Source of the DNA: Microbacterium festucae
GTDB lineage: Bacteria > Actinomycetota > Actinomycetes > Actinomycetales > Microbacteriaceae
NCBI RefSeq assembly: GCF_025421715.1
Contig: NZ_JAOEFC010000002.1
Span: forward strand, 558,001-622,000
DNA length: 64,000 bases
Direction: 5' to 3'
Each line of letters opens with the position of its first letter. Within the stretch, counting starts at the first letter, position 1. The position numbers were made by a program, and so were the translations under genes. The notes beneath the pieces are model-generated. The model did not search any database. It worked only from the letters and a program-made list of their open reading frames with translations, and was not told the DNA's origin. Positions 42,086 through 51,601 of the stretch are shown here, piece by piece.

Positions 42086-43588
42086 TCAGCGGCTGACGAA
42101 GCCCTGGTCGAGCAGACGGGCCACTACGCGCTCGGCGGCGCGGCCGTCGTCGCGTGCGTTGAAGCGGGCCCGCCACTGCGCGTAGCGGGCGCTGAACCGG
42201 GCGGGCACGTCGGGGTCGGCCAGGGCCGCTTCCAGCGCGTCCTGCGTGTCGACGACCGGTCCCGGGGCGCGGGCGGCCAGGTCGAAGTAGAACCCGCGCA
42301 GCCGGCCGCGGTAGTGGTCGAGGTCGGGCACGAAGAAGTAGACCGGCTTCCCGGTGACGGTGAAGTCGAACATCACCGACGAGTAGTCGGTGATGAGCGC
42401 GTCGGCGGCGCGCAGCAGCCCCGCGATGTCGGGGAACGCGGTCACGTCGAGCACACGGGGCCCCTCGGCGTCGGCTCCGGGCGCGAGGGTGCGCGAGTGG
42501 CCGCGCACGAGCACGACGGCCCCCGCCCGCTCGGCGAGCCGGTCGAGGTCGAGGAAGTCGACCATCTGCTCGCGGTCGTCGCGCCACGTGGGGGCGTAGA
42601 GCAGCACGCGCTCGTCGGGGCGGATGCCGAGGGCTGCGCGCACCGCGGCGCCGCGGTCGCCGTCGGCACCACCCGCGCCCACCGCGGTGAGCACGTCGTT
42701 GCGGGGATAGCCCTCGACCCAGATCGGCCGGCCGAGGAAGGCGTAGGCGCGGCGCAGCACCCCCGCGGCGTAGGGGCTCTGCGCCAGCAGCACATCCCAC
42801 CGGCGCGACTCGCGCGCCACGGCCACAGCGCGGCGCGGATCGAAGCCGGGGCGATGCAGCGCGAGGCGCTTGAGCGGCGTGCCGTGCCAGGTCTGCAGCA
42901 CGCGCTGCCCCGGTCGGCGCACGAATCGGCGCCGCAGCCAGTCGTTGACCACCAGCAGCCGGGCCGCCGCCCGCGCCTGCCACCACTCGGGCGAGCCCTC
43001 CACCACCGGCACGGCGCCGCTGGGCACCGGCACAGACAGGTCGACGACGCTCCAGTACCGCACGACACCGGGGGCGACCCGGGCGAGCTCGCGGTCGATC
43101 GCCAGCGGGTTGCAGCCGACCGTGCGCCCGTAGAAGCTCTCGAAGAACACCGCGTTCTCGGTGGCCGGCACCGTGCGCTGCGACACGTAGGCGGCCTCCA
43201 GCGCGGCCTGACCGGGGGCGGCCAGCGTGTCGGCGGCCACCGGCGGCGCCACCGACACCACCCCGTCGGTCAGGCTCGCCCGCAATCCGGTGAGCAGGTG
43301 GTCGGGCAGCGAGTGCGCCACCGGCACGGCCGTGCCCGCGGCATCCGCCAGACGCAGCCGGTAGGTGCCGGTAGGGAGCGGCAGCGCCGGCGCGCCGAAG
43401 CGCGCCGCACGCAGCGGCAGCCGCACCCGCCACGCGCCCGCCTCGACGGTGACCTCGCCCGCCACGCGCGCACGGGCGCCGATCAGCTCGGCGCGCACGG
43501 GCACCCCGGACGCGGCCGGGTCGCCGGGGGCGGGCCCGTCGATCACCAGCGCGTCGGCGCCGTCGTCTGCCGTGAAGCGCGCGGTCAT
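42086..43588 (-). CDS. CDP-glycerol glycerophosphotransferase (TagF-like)
   Basis: A 500-residue TagF/TagB-family enzyme that polymerises or primes glycerol-phosphate-type wall polymers from CDP-glycerol at the inner membrane face. Motifs: QTWHGTPLKRL, LLYAPTWRDDREQMVDF, and ALITDYSSVMFDFTVTGKPVYFF. The first 130 residues form a beta-rich extra domain (VEAGAWRVRLPLRAARFGAPALPLPTG) not found in the minimal enzyme. ATG at 43588 overlaps the stop of the upstream paralogue (ATGA). The two form an operon. Confidence 0.9.
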   Translation of the reverse strand: MTARFTADDGADALVIDGPAPGDPAASGVPVRAELIGARARVAGEVTVEAGAWRVRLPLRAARFGAPALPLPTGTYRLRLADAAGTAVPVAHSLPDHLLTGLRASLTDGVVSVAPPVAADTLAAPGQAALEAAYVSQRTVPATENAVFFESFYGRTVGCNPLAIDRELARVAPGVVRYWSVVDLSVPVPSGAVPVVEGSPEWWQARAAARLLVVNDWLRRRFVRRPGQRVLQTWHGTPLKRLALHRPGFDPRRAVAVARESRRWDVLLAQSPYAAGVLRRAYAFLGRPIWVEGYPRNDVLTAVGAGGADGDRGAAVRAALGIRPDERVLLYAPTWRDDREQMVDFLDLDRLAERAGAVVLVRGHSRTLAPGADAEGPRVLDVTAFPDIAGLLRAADALITDYSSVMFDFTVTGKPVYFFVPDLDHYRGRLRGFYFDLAARAPGPVVDTQDALEAALADPDVPARFSARYAQWRARFNARDDGRAAERVVARLLDQGFVSR

Positions 43589-44826
43589 CGTCCTGCTCTC
43601 TCGGGGTGGCGGCGCGCGGTGATAGCGCGGTAGACCCGCTCGGTGGCGCCGCCGTCGCGATAGGCGTGCACCCGCGCGTCGAGCTGCTGCGCGTGGGCGG
43701 TGCGCCGGGCGCGCTCCGCATCGTCGGTGAGCACGGCGCGCAGCTGCGCGACGGCGCCGGTCCAGTCGGTCGCCGGCGCGGCGGCCACGTCGGCCAGCGT
43801 GCCGTAGAACCCGCGCTCGAGCGCGTAGGCGGCCCCATCGGGGGCCAGCAGCACCGCGGGGACGGGCACGAGCGACGCGTCGAACACGAGCGACGAGTAG
43901 TCGGTGACGAGCACGTCGAACGCGGGCAGCAACGGGGTGACGTCGGGGGTGACCGCGCTCCCCAGGGCGCGCACGCGCGGCGAGTCGGTGCGGTAGTCAC
44001 CGGCGCCCAGCGGGTGCGAGCGGATGTAGAGCACGGCCCCGGTCTGCGCGAGCATCTCGTCGAGCAGCGCCCAGTCGGCGGCAGTGGGCACGGCGGGGTC
44101 GGCGGCGCCGTCGCGCCACGTCGGTGCGTAGAGGATCGCGCGGGTGTCGTCGGCGAGCGGGCCGGTCAGCGCACCCAGCTGCTCCCGCGCCGTGCGTCGG
44201 CGCCCGGCCACGTCGCCGCGGGCGAGCACGTCGACGCGGGGCTCGCCCGTGACGGGCACGCGCCCGTCGGGCAGGGCGAACGCCGACTCGAGGCGACCCC
44301 GCACGAGGTGCGAGGCGGCCGGCAGCAGCGAGATGCGACGCTGCGTGCGCCGGTAGAGCGCGCGCAGCAGCGGCTCGGTGACCGCCGGCAGGATCGGACT
44401 GCGGGTGGTGACGGGGGCGTCGAGGCCGATGCGCTTGAGCGGGATGCCGTGCCACAGCTGCACGACGAACGCGCCCGTCGTGGCGTACCGGTTGGCGTCG
44501 CCGAAGCCGTGCGTGACGACGACCACCCCGGCGCGGGCCGTCTCCCAGAATCCGCGCAGCGAGTCTTTGCGCACCGTCGGGATGCCGCGGGCCCGGGCGG
44601 CGGCATCCTGCGCGGCGTCGGCGGTGAGCCAGCGCGCGTTCTCGCCGTGCGTGTCGACGGCGCATTCCCACAGCGCCAGCGCCCCGTCGGCGATGCCGAC
44701 CGCGCAGCCGAAGACCCAGCGTCCGCGCGAGCGCGGCACGAGAAGGGTGGCCAGGCGCCCCGCCAGGTACAGCGGGATCCGCGCGAGCTTGGCGACGTTG
44801 CCCGCGCCGAACGAGAAGGACGCCAC
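43585..44826 (-). CDS. CDP-glycerol glycerophosphotransferase-family protein
   Basis: A 413-residue TagB/TagF paralogue with VVQLWHGIPLKRIGLD, ILYAPTWRDGA and LVTDYSSLVFDASLVPVPAVL. Its hydrophobic N-terminus (LARIPLYLAGRLATLLVPRSRGRWVFGCAVG) may tether it to the membrane. The GTG start at 44826 lies in the arm of a perfect 21-bp inverted repeat, six bases after TAGGCT. It overlaps its downstream paralogue by four bases. Wall teichoic or related polymer synthesis is likely; a priming role for this copy and polymerisation for the longer one is only a guess. Confidence 0.9.
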   Translation of the reverse strand: MASFSFGAGNVAKLARIPLYLAGRLATLLVPRSRGRWVFGCAVGIADGALALWECAVDTHGENARWLTADAAQDAAARARGIPTVRKDSLRGFWETARAGVVVVTHGFGDANRYATTGAFVVQLWHGIPLKRIGLDAPVTTRSPILPAVTEPLLRALYRRTQRRISLLPAASHLVRGRLESAFALPDGRVPVTGEPRVDVLARGDVAGRRRTAREQLGALTGPLADDTRAILYAPTWRDGAADPAVPTAADWALLDEMLAQTGAVLYIRSHPLGAGDYRTDSPRVRALGSAVTPDVTPLLPAFDVLVTDYSSLVFDASLVPVPAVLLAPDGAAYALERGFYGTLADVAAAPATDWTGAVAQLRAVLTDDAERARRTAHAQQLDARVHAYRDGGATERVYRAITARRHPERAGR

Positions 44827-44859
44827 CCCGCGAGCCTATCGCGGGGTGGCGTCCTTCTC
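44813..44859 (-). terminator. Perfect 21-bp inverted repeat: htrA terminator and promoter/start of next gene
   Basis: Arms 44813-44833 and 44839-44859 are exactly complementary, with loop GCCTA. On the minus strand it starts 35 bases after the htrA stop, so it probably terminates htrA. The loop plus one base forms TAGGCT (44838-44833), the -10 of the next gene. The GTG start and first codons (44826-44813) form the 3' arm. Confidence 0.8.
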
Positions 44860-44894
44860 TGATCAGCGGCGCCGGGGCTGCCGGCGCGCGGGGC

Positions 44895-46433
<1,539 letters not shown>

Positions 46434-46517
46434 GATTGCTCCTTCTCTCAGGCCCCTTCAGGATGCCCAGCGATTCTGTGCGTTTCTTATGGCGAACCCG
46501 CGACCAGCCTATGCGTG

Positions 46518-46533
46518 TAGCCTGAGCGCGATG
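46518..46533 (+). promoter_or_regulatory. Leaderless aminotransferase promoter, TAGCCT
   Basis: TAGCCT (46518-46523) precedes the ATG at 46531 by seven bases. The complement of 46506-46511 is TAGGCT, a likely -10 for the divergent htrA gene. Confidence 0.5.
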
Positions 46534-47739
46534 AGCGTGATCCCGGGGGCGTGGCAGCGTGCCGCGCGGGGTGCCGGACTCCTCTCCGCAGACGGGGTGC
46601 CGGCGCCGACGATCTTCGCCGAGATGAGCGCCCTGGCCGCGCGCACCGGCGCCATCAACCTCGGTCAGGGCTTCCCCGATGAGGACGGTCCGGCCGAGGT
46701 GCTCGAGGCGGCACGGGCCGCGATCGCGCACGGTGGCAACCAGTACCCGCCCGGCCGCGGCACCGCCGACCTGCTCACGGCCGTCGCCGAGCATCAGGAG
46801 CGCTTCTACGGGCTGCGCCTCGACCCCGAGCGCGAGGTGCTCATCACCGCCGGGGCGACCGAGGCCCTCGCCGCCGCGCTCCTGGCGCTGCTGGGCGACC
46901 CCGACGACGAGGTCGTCGTGTTCGAGCCGTTCTACGACGCCTATGCGGCGCTGGTGGCCCTCGCCGGTGCGCGCCTGGTCACCGTGCCGCTGCGCCGCCC
47001 CGACTTCCAGCCCGACATCGACGAGCTGCGCCGCGCGGTGGGCGATCGCACCCGCGTGATCCTGGTCAACGACCCCCACAACCCCACCGGCACCGTGCTG
47101 TCGGCGGAGGTCCGGTCCGAGATCGTGCGCCTCGCGCACCACCACGACGCGCTCATCGTCACCGACGAGGTCTACGAGCACCTCGTCTTCGACGGCGCGC
47201 ACGTGCCCATCGCCACGCTGCCCGGCGCCGCCGAGCGCACCCTGACCATCTCGTCGGGCGGCAAGACCTTCGCCACCACCGGCTGGAAGATCGGGTGGCT
47301 GAGCGCACCGGCGCCGCTGGTGGACGCGGTGCTGGCGGTCAAGCAGTGGCTCACCTACGTCAACGGCGCCCCGTTCCAACCCGCCATCGCCGTCGGGCTG
47401 CGCCTGCCCGACGACGTCTTCACCGGCATCGCCGCGCGCCTGCGCGAGAAGCGGGACGTGCTGGGGGCAGGGCTCACCGCTGCGGGCTTCGAGGTGTCGG
47501 TGCCGCGCGGCTCGTACTTCACCGTCGCCGATGCCGCGCCGCTGCTGCGCACGGGTGAGGATGCCGCGGACTTCTGCCGCGCGCTGCCGGGCCGCACCGG
47601 CGTCGTCGCGATCCCGCTCACCGCGTTCGTGACGCCCGCCCAGCGGGCCGACTATGCGACGCTCGTGCGCTTCGCCGCGTGCAAGCGCCTCGACGTCATC
47701 GCCGAGGCCTCCAACCGGCTGGCCGGCCTCGGCGCCTGA
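46531..47739 (+). CDS. PLP-dependent aminotransferase, class I/II
   Basis: A 402-residue fold-type I aminotransferase. It has GAINLGQGFPDEDGP, PPGRGTADLL, NDPHNPTGTVLS (Asn contacting PLP), DEVYEHLVFDG and the PLP-lysine in SSGGKTFATTGWKIGW. The pattern matches the kynurenine/methionine aminotransferase and actinobacterial succinyldiaminopimelate aminotransferase (DapC) group. No lysine-pathway gene is adjacent, so substrate remains open. It stands alone, divergent from htrA and convergent with the nitrilase gene. Confidence 0.9.
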   Translation: MSVIPGAWQRAARGAGLLSADGVPAPTIFAEMSALAARTGAINLGQGFPDEDGPAEVLEAARAAIAHGGNQYPPGRGTADLLTAVAEHQERFYGLRLDPEREVLITAGATEALAAALLALLGDPDDEVVVFEPFYDAYAALVALAGARLVTVPLRRPDFQPDIDELRRAVGDRTRVILVNDPHNPTGTVLSAEVRSEIVRLAHHHDALIVTDEVYEHLVFDGAHVPIATLPGAAERTLTISSGGKTFATTGWKIGWLSAPAPLVDAVLAVKQWLTYVNGAPFQPAIAVGLRLPDDVFTGIAARLREKRDVLGAGLTAAGFEVSVPRGSYFTVADAAPLLRTGEDAADFCRALPGRTGVVAIPLTAFVTPAQRADYATLVRFAACKRLDVIAEASNRLAGLGA

Positions 47740-47796
47740 CCACGGGCGGGTGCACGCCCCGCGGCATCCGCCCCGCGGCCCGCGCTGCGCGTCGGG

Positions 47797-48618
47797 CTAT
47801 TCGCGCGGCACGACCCGGAACCGGCGCAGCGCCAGAGCCGGGTTCACCCGGCGCACCCGCGCGACCGCGTCGGCGTCGACGAACGCGACGGCTGTGTCGG
47901 TGGCGGTGCCCACGGCGGCGATCTCGACACCCTGCGGGTCGACGATCATCGACGTGCCCACCCCCAGGGGCGGCGGGTGGTCGGCCGCGGCGACGAAGAG
48001 CGTGTTCTCGATGGCGCGGGCGTGCAGCAGCGTGCGCCAGTGGTGCTCCTTCAACGGGCCGCGCACCCACTCCGCCGCGACCAGCACCACGTGCGCGCCG
48101 GTGTCGGCGAGCGTGCGCGCCACTTCGGGGAAACGCAGGTCGTAGCAGGTCATGAGCGCGAAGCGAACGCCGTCGACCTCGAACGTCTCGGGTGCGACGA
48201 GGGCGCCGGGCTCGACCCAGTCCGACTCGCGCTGCCCGAACGCGTCGTACAGGTGCAGCTTGCGGTAGACCGCGCGCACGCCGTCCGGCCCCACGGCGAC
48301 CACCGTGTTGCGCACCCGCGCGTGCCCCCCGGGCGCCGCCTCCCCCGCGCGCTCGAGCAGACCCGCGACGACGACGAGGTCGTGCGCGGCCGCGAGCTCC
48401 CGCAGCGCCGCGGTGAACGGTCCGTCCACCGGCTCGGCGTGCGCCGCCAGCGACGCGTCGAAGGGGTCGACGAAGAAGCTCGAGTACTCCGGCAGCAGCA
48501 CCACCCGCGCGCCGCGTTCGGCGGCCGTGGCCACGAGTCCGGCGATCGCCTGCAGGTTGGCCGTGCGATCGGCGGTCGGCGCGAACTGCGCCACCGCGAT
48601 CCCCAGCGGCGCCGTCAT
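47797..48618 (-). CDS. Carbon-nitrogen hydrolase (nitrilase superfamily)
   Basis: A 273-residue amidase of the nitrilase superfamily with the Glu-Lys-Cys triad visible: Glu in VVLLPEYSSFF, Lys in AVYRKLHLYDAFG and Cys in FALMTCYDLRFPEVAR. The second Glu region EWVRGPLKEHHWRTLLHARAIEN is also typical. Family members hydrolyse deaminated glutathione, omega-amides or similar; this one cannot be assigned closely. The ATG at 48618 overlaps the stop of the DUF6328 gene (ATGA). Confidence 0.92.
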   Translation of the reverse strand: MTAPLGIAVAQFAPTADRTANLQAIAGLVATAAERGARVVLLPEYSSFFVDPFDASLAAHAEPVDGPFTAALRELAAAHDLVVVAGLLERAGEAAPGGHARVRNTVVAVGPDGVRAVYRKLHLYDAFGQRESDWVEPGALVAPETFEVDGVRFALMTCYDLRFPEVARTLADTGAHVVLVAAEWVRGPLKEHHWRTLLHARAIENTLFVAAADHPPPLGVGTSMIVDPQGVEIAAVGTATDTAVAFVDADAVARVRRVNPALALRRFRVVPRE

Positions 48619-49142
48619 CGGCCGGCCCCCGGCGCCTGTCGGCGGCGCACGCGCAGCACCAGCGGGATGACCACCCACAGCACCAGCAGCACACCGCCCA
48701 GCACGACGGCGGCGGTGGTGGCGGCATCCGGGCTCACGACGACGTCGAAGACGAACGCGACGACCCCCACCAGCAGGGCCGCGACCGTGACGAGCGCGGT
48801 GACCAGCGCCGCGTGCCCGTAGGCGACGACGGCGCGCTTGGCGCGGTGACGGAACAGGGCGCGGTGCAGGGCGACGGGGGCGAGGGCGATGATCGCGCTG
48901 AGGGCGGCCAGCACGATCAGCACCAGGTAGAAGGTGCGCTGCGCGGCGTCGAGGTCGCCGAACCCCGACTGGAAGGCCAGGGCCAGCAGGAACCCGGTCA
49001 GGATCTGGGTGCCGGTCTGCAGCACGCGCAGCTCTTGCAGGATCTCGTTCCAGTTGCGATCGGCCCGTTCGTCCTGGGTCTCGTCGCGGCCGTCGGCGAT
49101 AGCATCGGCCGTCGGATGCTGCGCTGCGACGTCGTCGGACAT
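48615..49142 (-). CDS. DUF6328-like membrane protein
   Basis: A 175-residue membrane protein. An acidic N-terminus (RDETQDERADRNWNEILQELR) leads to four hydrophobic helices: TQILTGFLLALAFQSGF; FYLVLIVLAALSAIIALAPVAL; a third around ALVTALVTVAALLVGVVAFVFD; and AVVLGGVLLVLWVVIPLVL. The WNEILQELRVLQTGTQILTGFLL pattern is typical of DUF6328 in actinobacteria. GAGG lies ahead of the ATG at 49142. It is co-transcribed with the nitrilase gene; function unknown. Confidence 0.8.
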   Translation of the reverse strand: MSDDVAAQHPTADAIADGRDETQDERADRNWNEILQELRVLQTGTQILTGFLLALAFQSGFGDLDAAQRTFYLVLIVLAALSAIIALAPVALHRALFRHRAKRAVVAYGHAALVTALVTVAALLVGVVAFVFDVVVSPDAATTAAVVLGGVLLVLWVVIPLVLRVRRRQAPGAGR

Positions 49143-49213
49143 GCCCTCATCCTCGCCCGCGGGCACCCCGTGTCGCAAGCGCCCGAAATCCGTGCTAGGC
49201 TAACTTCTTGTGC

Positions 49214-49287
49214 CGCGGGGTGGAGCAGCTCGGTAGCTCGCTGGGCTCATAACCCAGAGGTCGCAGGTTCAAATCCTGTCCCCGCAA
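49214..49287 (+). tRNA. Initiator tRNA-fMet (anticodon CAT)
   Basis: A 74-nt tRNA with the initiator features: C1 and A72 unpaired (CGCGGGG against CCCCGCA), anticodon stem with three G-C pairs (GGG/CCC) around loop CTCATAA, and discriminator A. CCA is not encoded. TAGGCT at 49196-49201 is a plausible -10. Confidence 0.95.
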
Positions 49288-49295
49288 CAAATGGA

Positions 49296-49321
49296 GAAGG
49301 CGTCCCGGAAGGGGCGCCTTC
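49296..49321 (+). terminator. Terminator after tRNA-fMet
   Basis: GAAGGCGTCCC (49296-49306) pairs with GGGGCGCCTTC (49311-49321), with one wobble, around loop GGAA; TTC follows. Confidence 0.8.
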
Positions 49322-49387
49322 TTCGCTTTCCCCCCACGGGACGCCGAACGCACCGGTCCACGGCCCGCGCAGCGCGGATGCCGCGGC

Positions 49388-49885
49388 TCAGCCGGCGGCC
49401 TCGTCCCGCCCCCACTCGCGACCGGCCAGGGCGACCTCCATGTCTTCCAGGAAGCGCACCACCGCGCGCAGCTCGTCGTCGGAGTAGGGCGTCATCGCCT
49501 CCCGCATCCGCCGCATCCGCTCGGCCATGTGGCGGAAGAAGTCGGCGCGCGCCGCCGCGGTGATGGCCACCACGCGGGCCCGGCGGTCGGTGGGGTGCGG
49601 CAGCCGCTCCACGTATCCGCTCTCGGTCAACCGGTCGAGCAGCTTCGTCGTGGAGGCGGTCGTGATCGCCAGATGCTCGGCCAGGCGGTGCGGGGTGACC
49701 GGCTCGCCGCGCCCCTCCCGCACGATCAGCATCCGCAACGCCGCGAGGTCGGTCGCGTTCATGTCCATGTCGCCGCGCAGCCCGCCGTGCATCCGGTCCA
49801 TGGCGTCGGTGAACGAGCGCACCGCCTCCATGGCGGCGAACACGACCCGCTCCCGATCGGTCTGCGGCCCTCGCCGTTCACTCAC
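49388..49885 (-). CDS. MarR-family regulator, CrtR-like
   Basis: A 165-residue winged-helix regulator: MNATDLAALRMLIVREG, helix-turn-helix PHRLAEHLAITTASTTKLLDRLTESG and wing HPTDRRARVVAIT. It starts with GTG at 49885 after GGAGGAGG. It is divergent from the carotenoid operon, the same arrangement as the MarR-type CrtR of Corynebacterium glutamicum, which represses crt genes and responds to geranylgeranyl diphosphate. A 15-bp palindrome lies between the genes. Control of the crt operon and of itself is therefore likely, but inferred. Confidence 0.88.
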   Translation of the reverse strand: MSERRGPQTDRERVVFAAMEAVRSFTDAMDRMHGGLRGDMDMNATDLAALRMLIVREGRGEPVTPHRLAEHLAITTASTTKLLDRLTESGYVERLPHPTDRRARVVAITAAARADFFRHMAERMRRMREAMTPYSDDELRAVVRFLEDMEVALAGREWGRDEAAG

Positions 49886-49907
49886 CTGGACACCTCCTCC
49901 GGCGCTC

Positions 49908-49942
49908 TTGTAGTATGGCTGAACTTCGCTAGTTTAACTAGC
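49908..49942 (+). promoter_or_regulatory. crt operator and divergent promoters
   Basis: GCTAGTTTAACTAGC (49928-49942) is a palindrome with a single central base. TTGTAG (49908-49913) and TAGTTT (49930-49935), 16 bp apart, form a plus-strand promoter with the -10 inside the operator. On the minus strand CATACT (49917-49912) has its -35 position inside the same palindrome. One bound repressor would block both directions. Confidence 0.75.
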
Positions 49943-50018
49943 AATCACCGGAAGACGGTCGCGACGGATCACGTCACGGCTGGTCCCGGTGGCCCGCCCA
50001 CGTCCCACAGGAGCAACA

Positions 50019-50549
50019 ATGCCCGACGAAGAGCGCGTCGTGCTCGTCGCCGAGGACGGGACGCCGATCGGCACGGCGCTGAAGGCGGAGGTCCACACCG
50101 ACCGCACGCCTCTGCACCTGGCCTTCTCGTGCCACGTCGTCGACACCGAGGGGCGCCTGCTGGTCACCCGCCGCGCCCTCGACAAGCGCACCTGGCCGGG
50201 GGTGTGGACCAACTCGTTCTGCGGTCACCCACTGCCCGGCGAACCCCTGGCGGAGGCCGTGCTGCGGCGCGCCCGGCACGAACTCGGACTCGAGCTCACC
50301 GACGTGCACCTGGCCCTGCCCGACTTCCGCTACCGCGCCGTCGACGCCGGCGGCATCGTCGAGAACGAGATCTGCCCGGTGTACACCGCCGTGGCCACCG
50401 CCCAGCCGCTCCCCCGCGCCGACGAGGTGGCCGAGTACCGGTGGGTCGACGCGGCCGACCTCGCCGTGGCCGCCCGCGCCACCCCGTGGGCGTTCAGCCC
50501 GTGGCTCGTGATGCAGGCCGCGCAGCTGTGGGCGGAGGCGCCGGCATGA
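50019..50549 (+). CDS. idi: Isopentenyl-diphosphate delta-isomerase, type 1
   Basis: Interconverts isopentenyl and dimethylallyl diphosphate, supplying primers for isoprenoid chains. The 176-residue Nudix-fold product has the active-site Cys in TWPGVWTNSFCGHPLPGE and the Glu-containing AEAVLRRARHELGLE, with ENEICPVYTA. AGGAG at 50009-50013 sits five bases before the ATG at 50019; an in-frame ATG ten codons earlier lacks a site. It is the first gene of the seven-gene carotenoid operon and overlaps crtE by four bases. Confidence 0.96.
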   Translation: MPDEERVVLVAEDGTPIGTALKAEVHTDRTPLHLAFSCHVVDTEGRLLVTRRALDKRTWPGVWTNSFCGHPLPGEPLAEAVLRRARHELGLELTDVHLALPDFRYRAVDAGGIVENEICPVYTAVATAQPLPRADEVAEYRWVDAADLAVAARATPWAFSPWLVMQAAQLWAEAPA

Positions 50550-51601
50550 TCCGCGTCGACGACGACACCCGCGCGCACATCGACGCGGCGATCTCCTCGT
50601 CGCTGGCCCGGCTGGCCGCGCGCACGCAGACCCGCGGCGAGTCGGCGCAGGCGCTGGTGGCGGCCATCGAGCGTGCGGCCGCCGGCGGCAAACGCCTGCG
50701 ACCGGCGCTCGTGGTGATGTCGTTCGACGCGCTCGGCGGCGACCGCGCCGCGGTGCCCGCGCTGTGGCAGGTCGCCGCGGCCTTCGAGCTGCTGCACACC
50801 GCCTTCGTCGTGCACGACGACGTCATCGACCGCGACACCGCCCGCCGCGGCGTGCCCAACGTCGGGGGCGAGTTCCGCACCCGCGCCGAGCGCTCCGGCG
50901 CCGACCGCGCGTCCTCCGCCATCGTCGGCGACGCCGCCGCCATCCTCGCCGGCGACCTGCTGCTGCACGAGGTCTCCCGCCTCATCGCCACCGCCGACCT
51001 CGGCACACGCGAACGCGCCACGGTCCTCGACATCCTCGACGAAGCCGTGCTCGTCTCGGCGGTCGGCGAACTCGCCGACGTCGAGAACGCGGCCGGTTCC
51101 GACGTGCCCGACGAGACGATCCTGCTGGGCGCCGCGCACGACAAGACCGCCGTCTACTCCTTCCGCGCCCCGCTGCAGGCCGGCGCGGCCCTGGCCGGAG
51201 CCTCCGCCGCCGACCAGGCGGCCCTCGCGGCCGCCAGCGCCCAGCTCGGCCTGGCCTTCCAGCTCGTCGACGACCTCATCGGCACCTTCGGCACGCGCGC
51301 GCAGGCCGGCCGCTCCCCCGGCGCCGATCTGCGCGAGGGCAAGCGCACCCCGCTCATCGCCTTCGCCCGCGCCACCCAGGCCTGGCCCGAGGTCTCGTCG
51401 GCCCTCGCCGTCGCCCACACCGGACCGATCGCGGTGCGGCGTGCCCAGCGCGAGCTCACCGCCAGCGGCGCCCGCACGCGTATGGTCGATCTCATCACCG
51501 ACACACTCGACGAGGCTCACCACCAGGCCGCCGCGCTGCCGCCTGGCGCACGGGAGCTCCTGGACACCATCGCCGTCGCCATCCGGAAGCGCATCCCGTG
51601 A
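50546..51601 (+). CDS. crtE: Geranylgeranyl diphosphate synthase
   Basis: A trans-prenyltransferase that builds C20 GGPP from IPP units. The 351-residue product has the first Asp-rich motif in VVHDDVIDRDTARRG (DDxxD), the preceding GGKRLRPALVVM, and the second Asp motif QLVDDLIGTFG. It overlaps idi upstream (ATGA) and crtB downstream (GTGA). GGPP is the substrate of CrtB and, by analogy with C. glutamicum, the likely effector of the divergent regulator. Confidence 0.95.
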   Translation: MIRVDDDTRAHIDAAISSSLARLAARTQTRGESAQALVAAIERAAAGGKRLRPALVVMSFDALGGDRAAVPALWQVAAAFELLHTAFVVHDDVIDRDTARRGVPNVGGEFRTRAERSGADRASSAIVGDAAAILAGDLLLHEVSRLIATADLGTRERATVLDILDEAVLVSAVGELADVENAAGSDVPDETILLGAAHDKTAVYSFRAPLQAGAALAGASAADQAALAAASAQLGLAFQLVDDLIGTFGTRAQAGRSPGADLREGKRTPLIAFARATQAWPEVSSALAVAHTGPIAVRRAQRELTASGARTRMVDLITDTLDEAHHQAAALPPGARELLDTIAVAIRKRIP

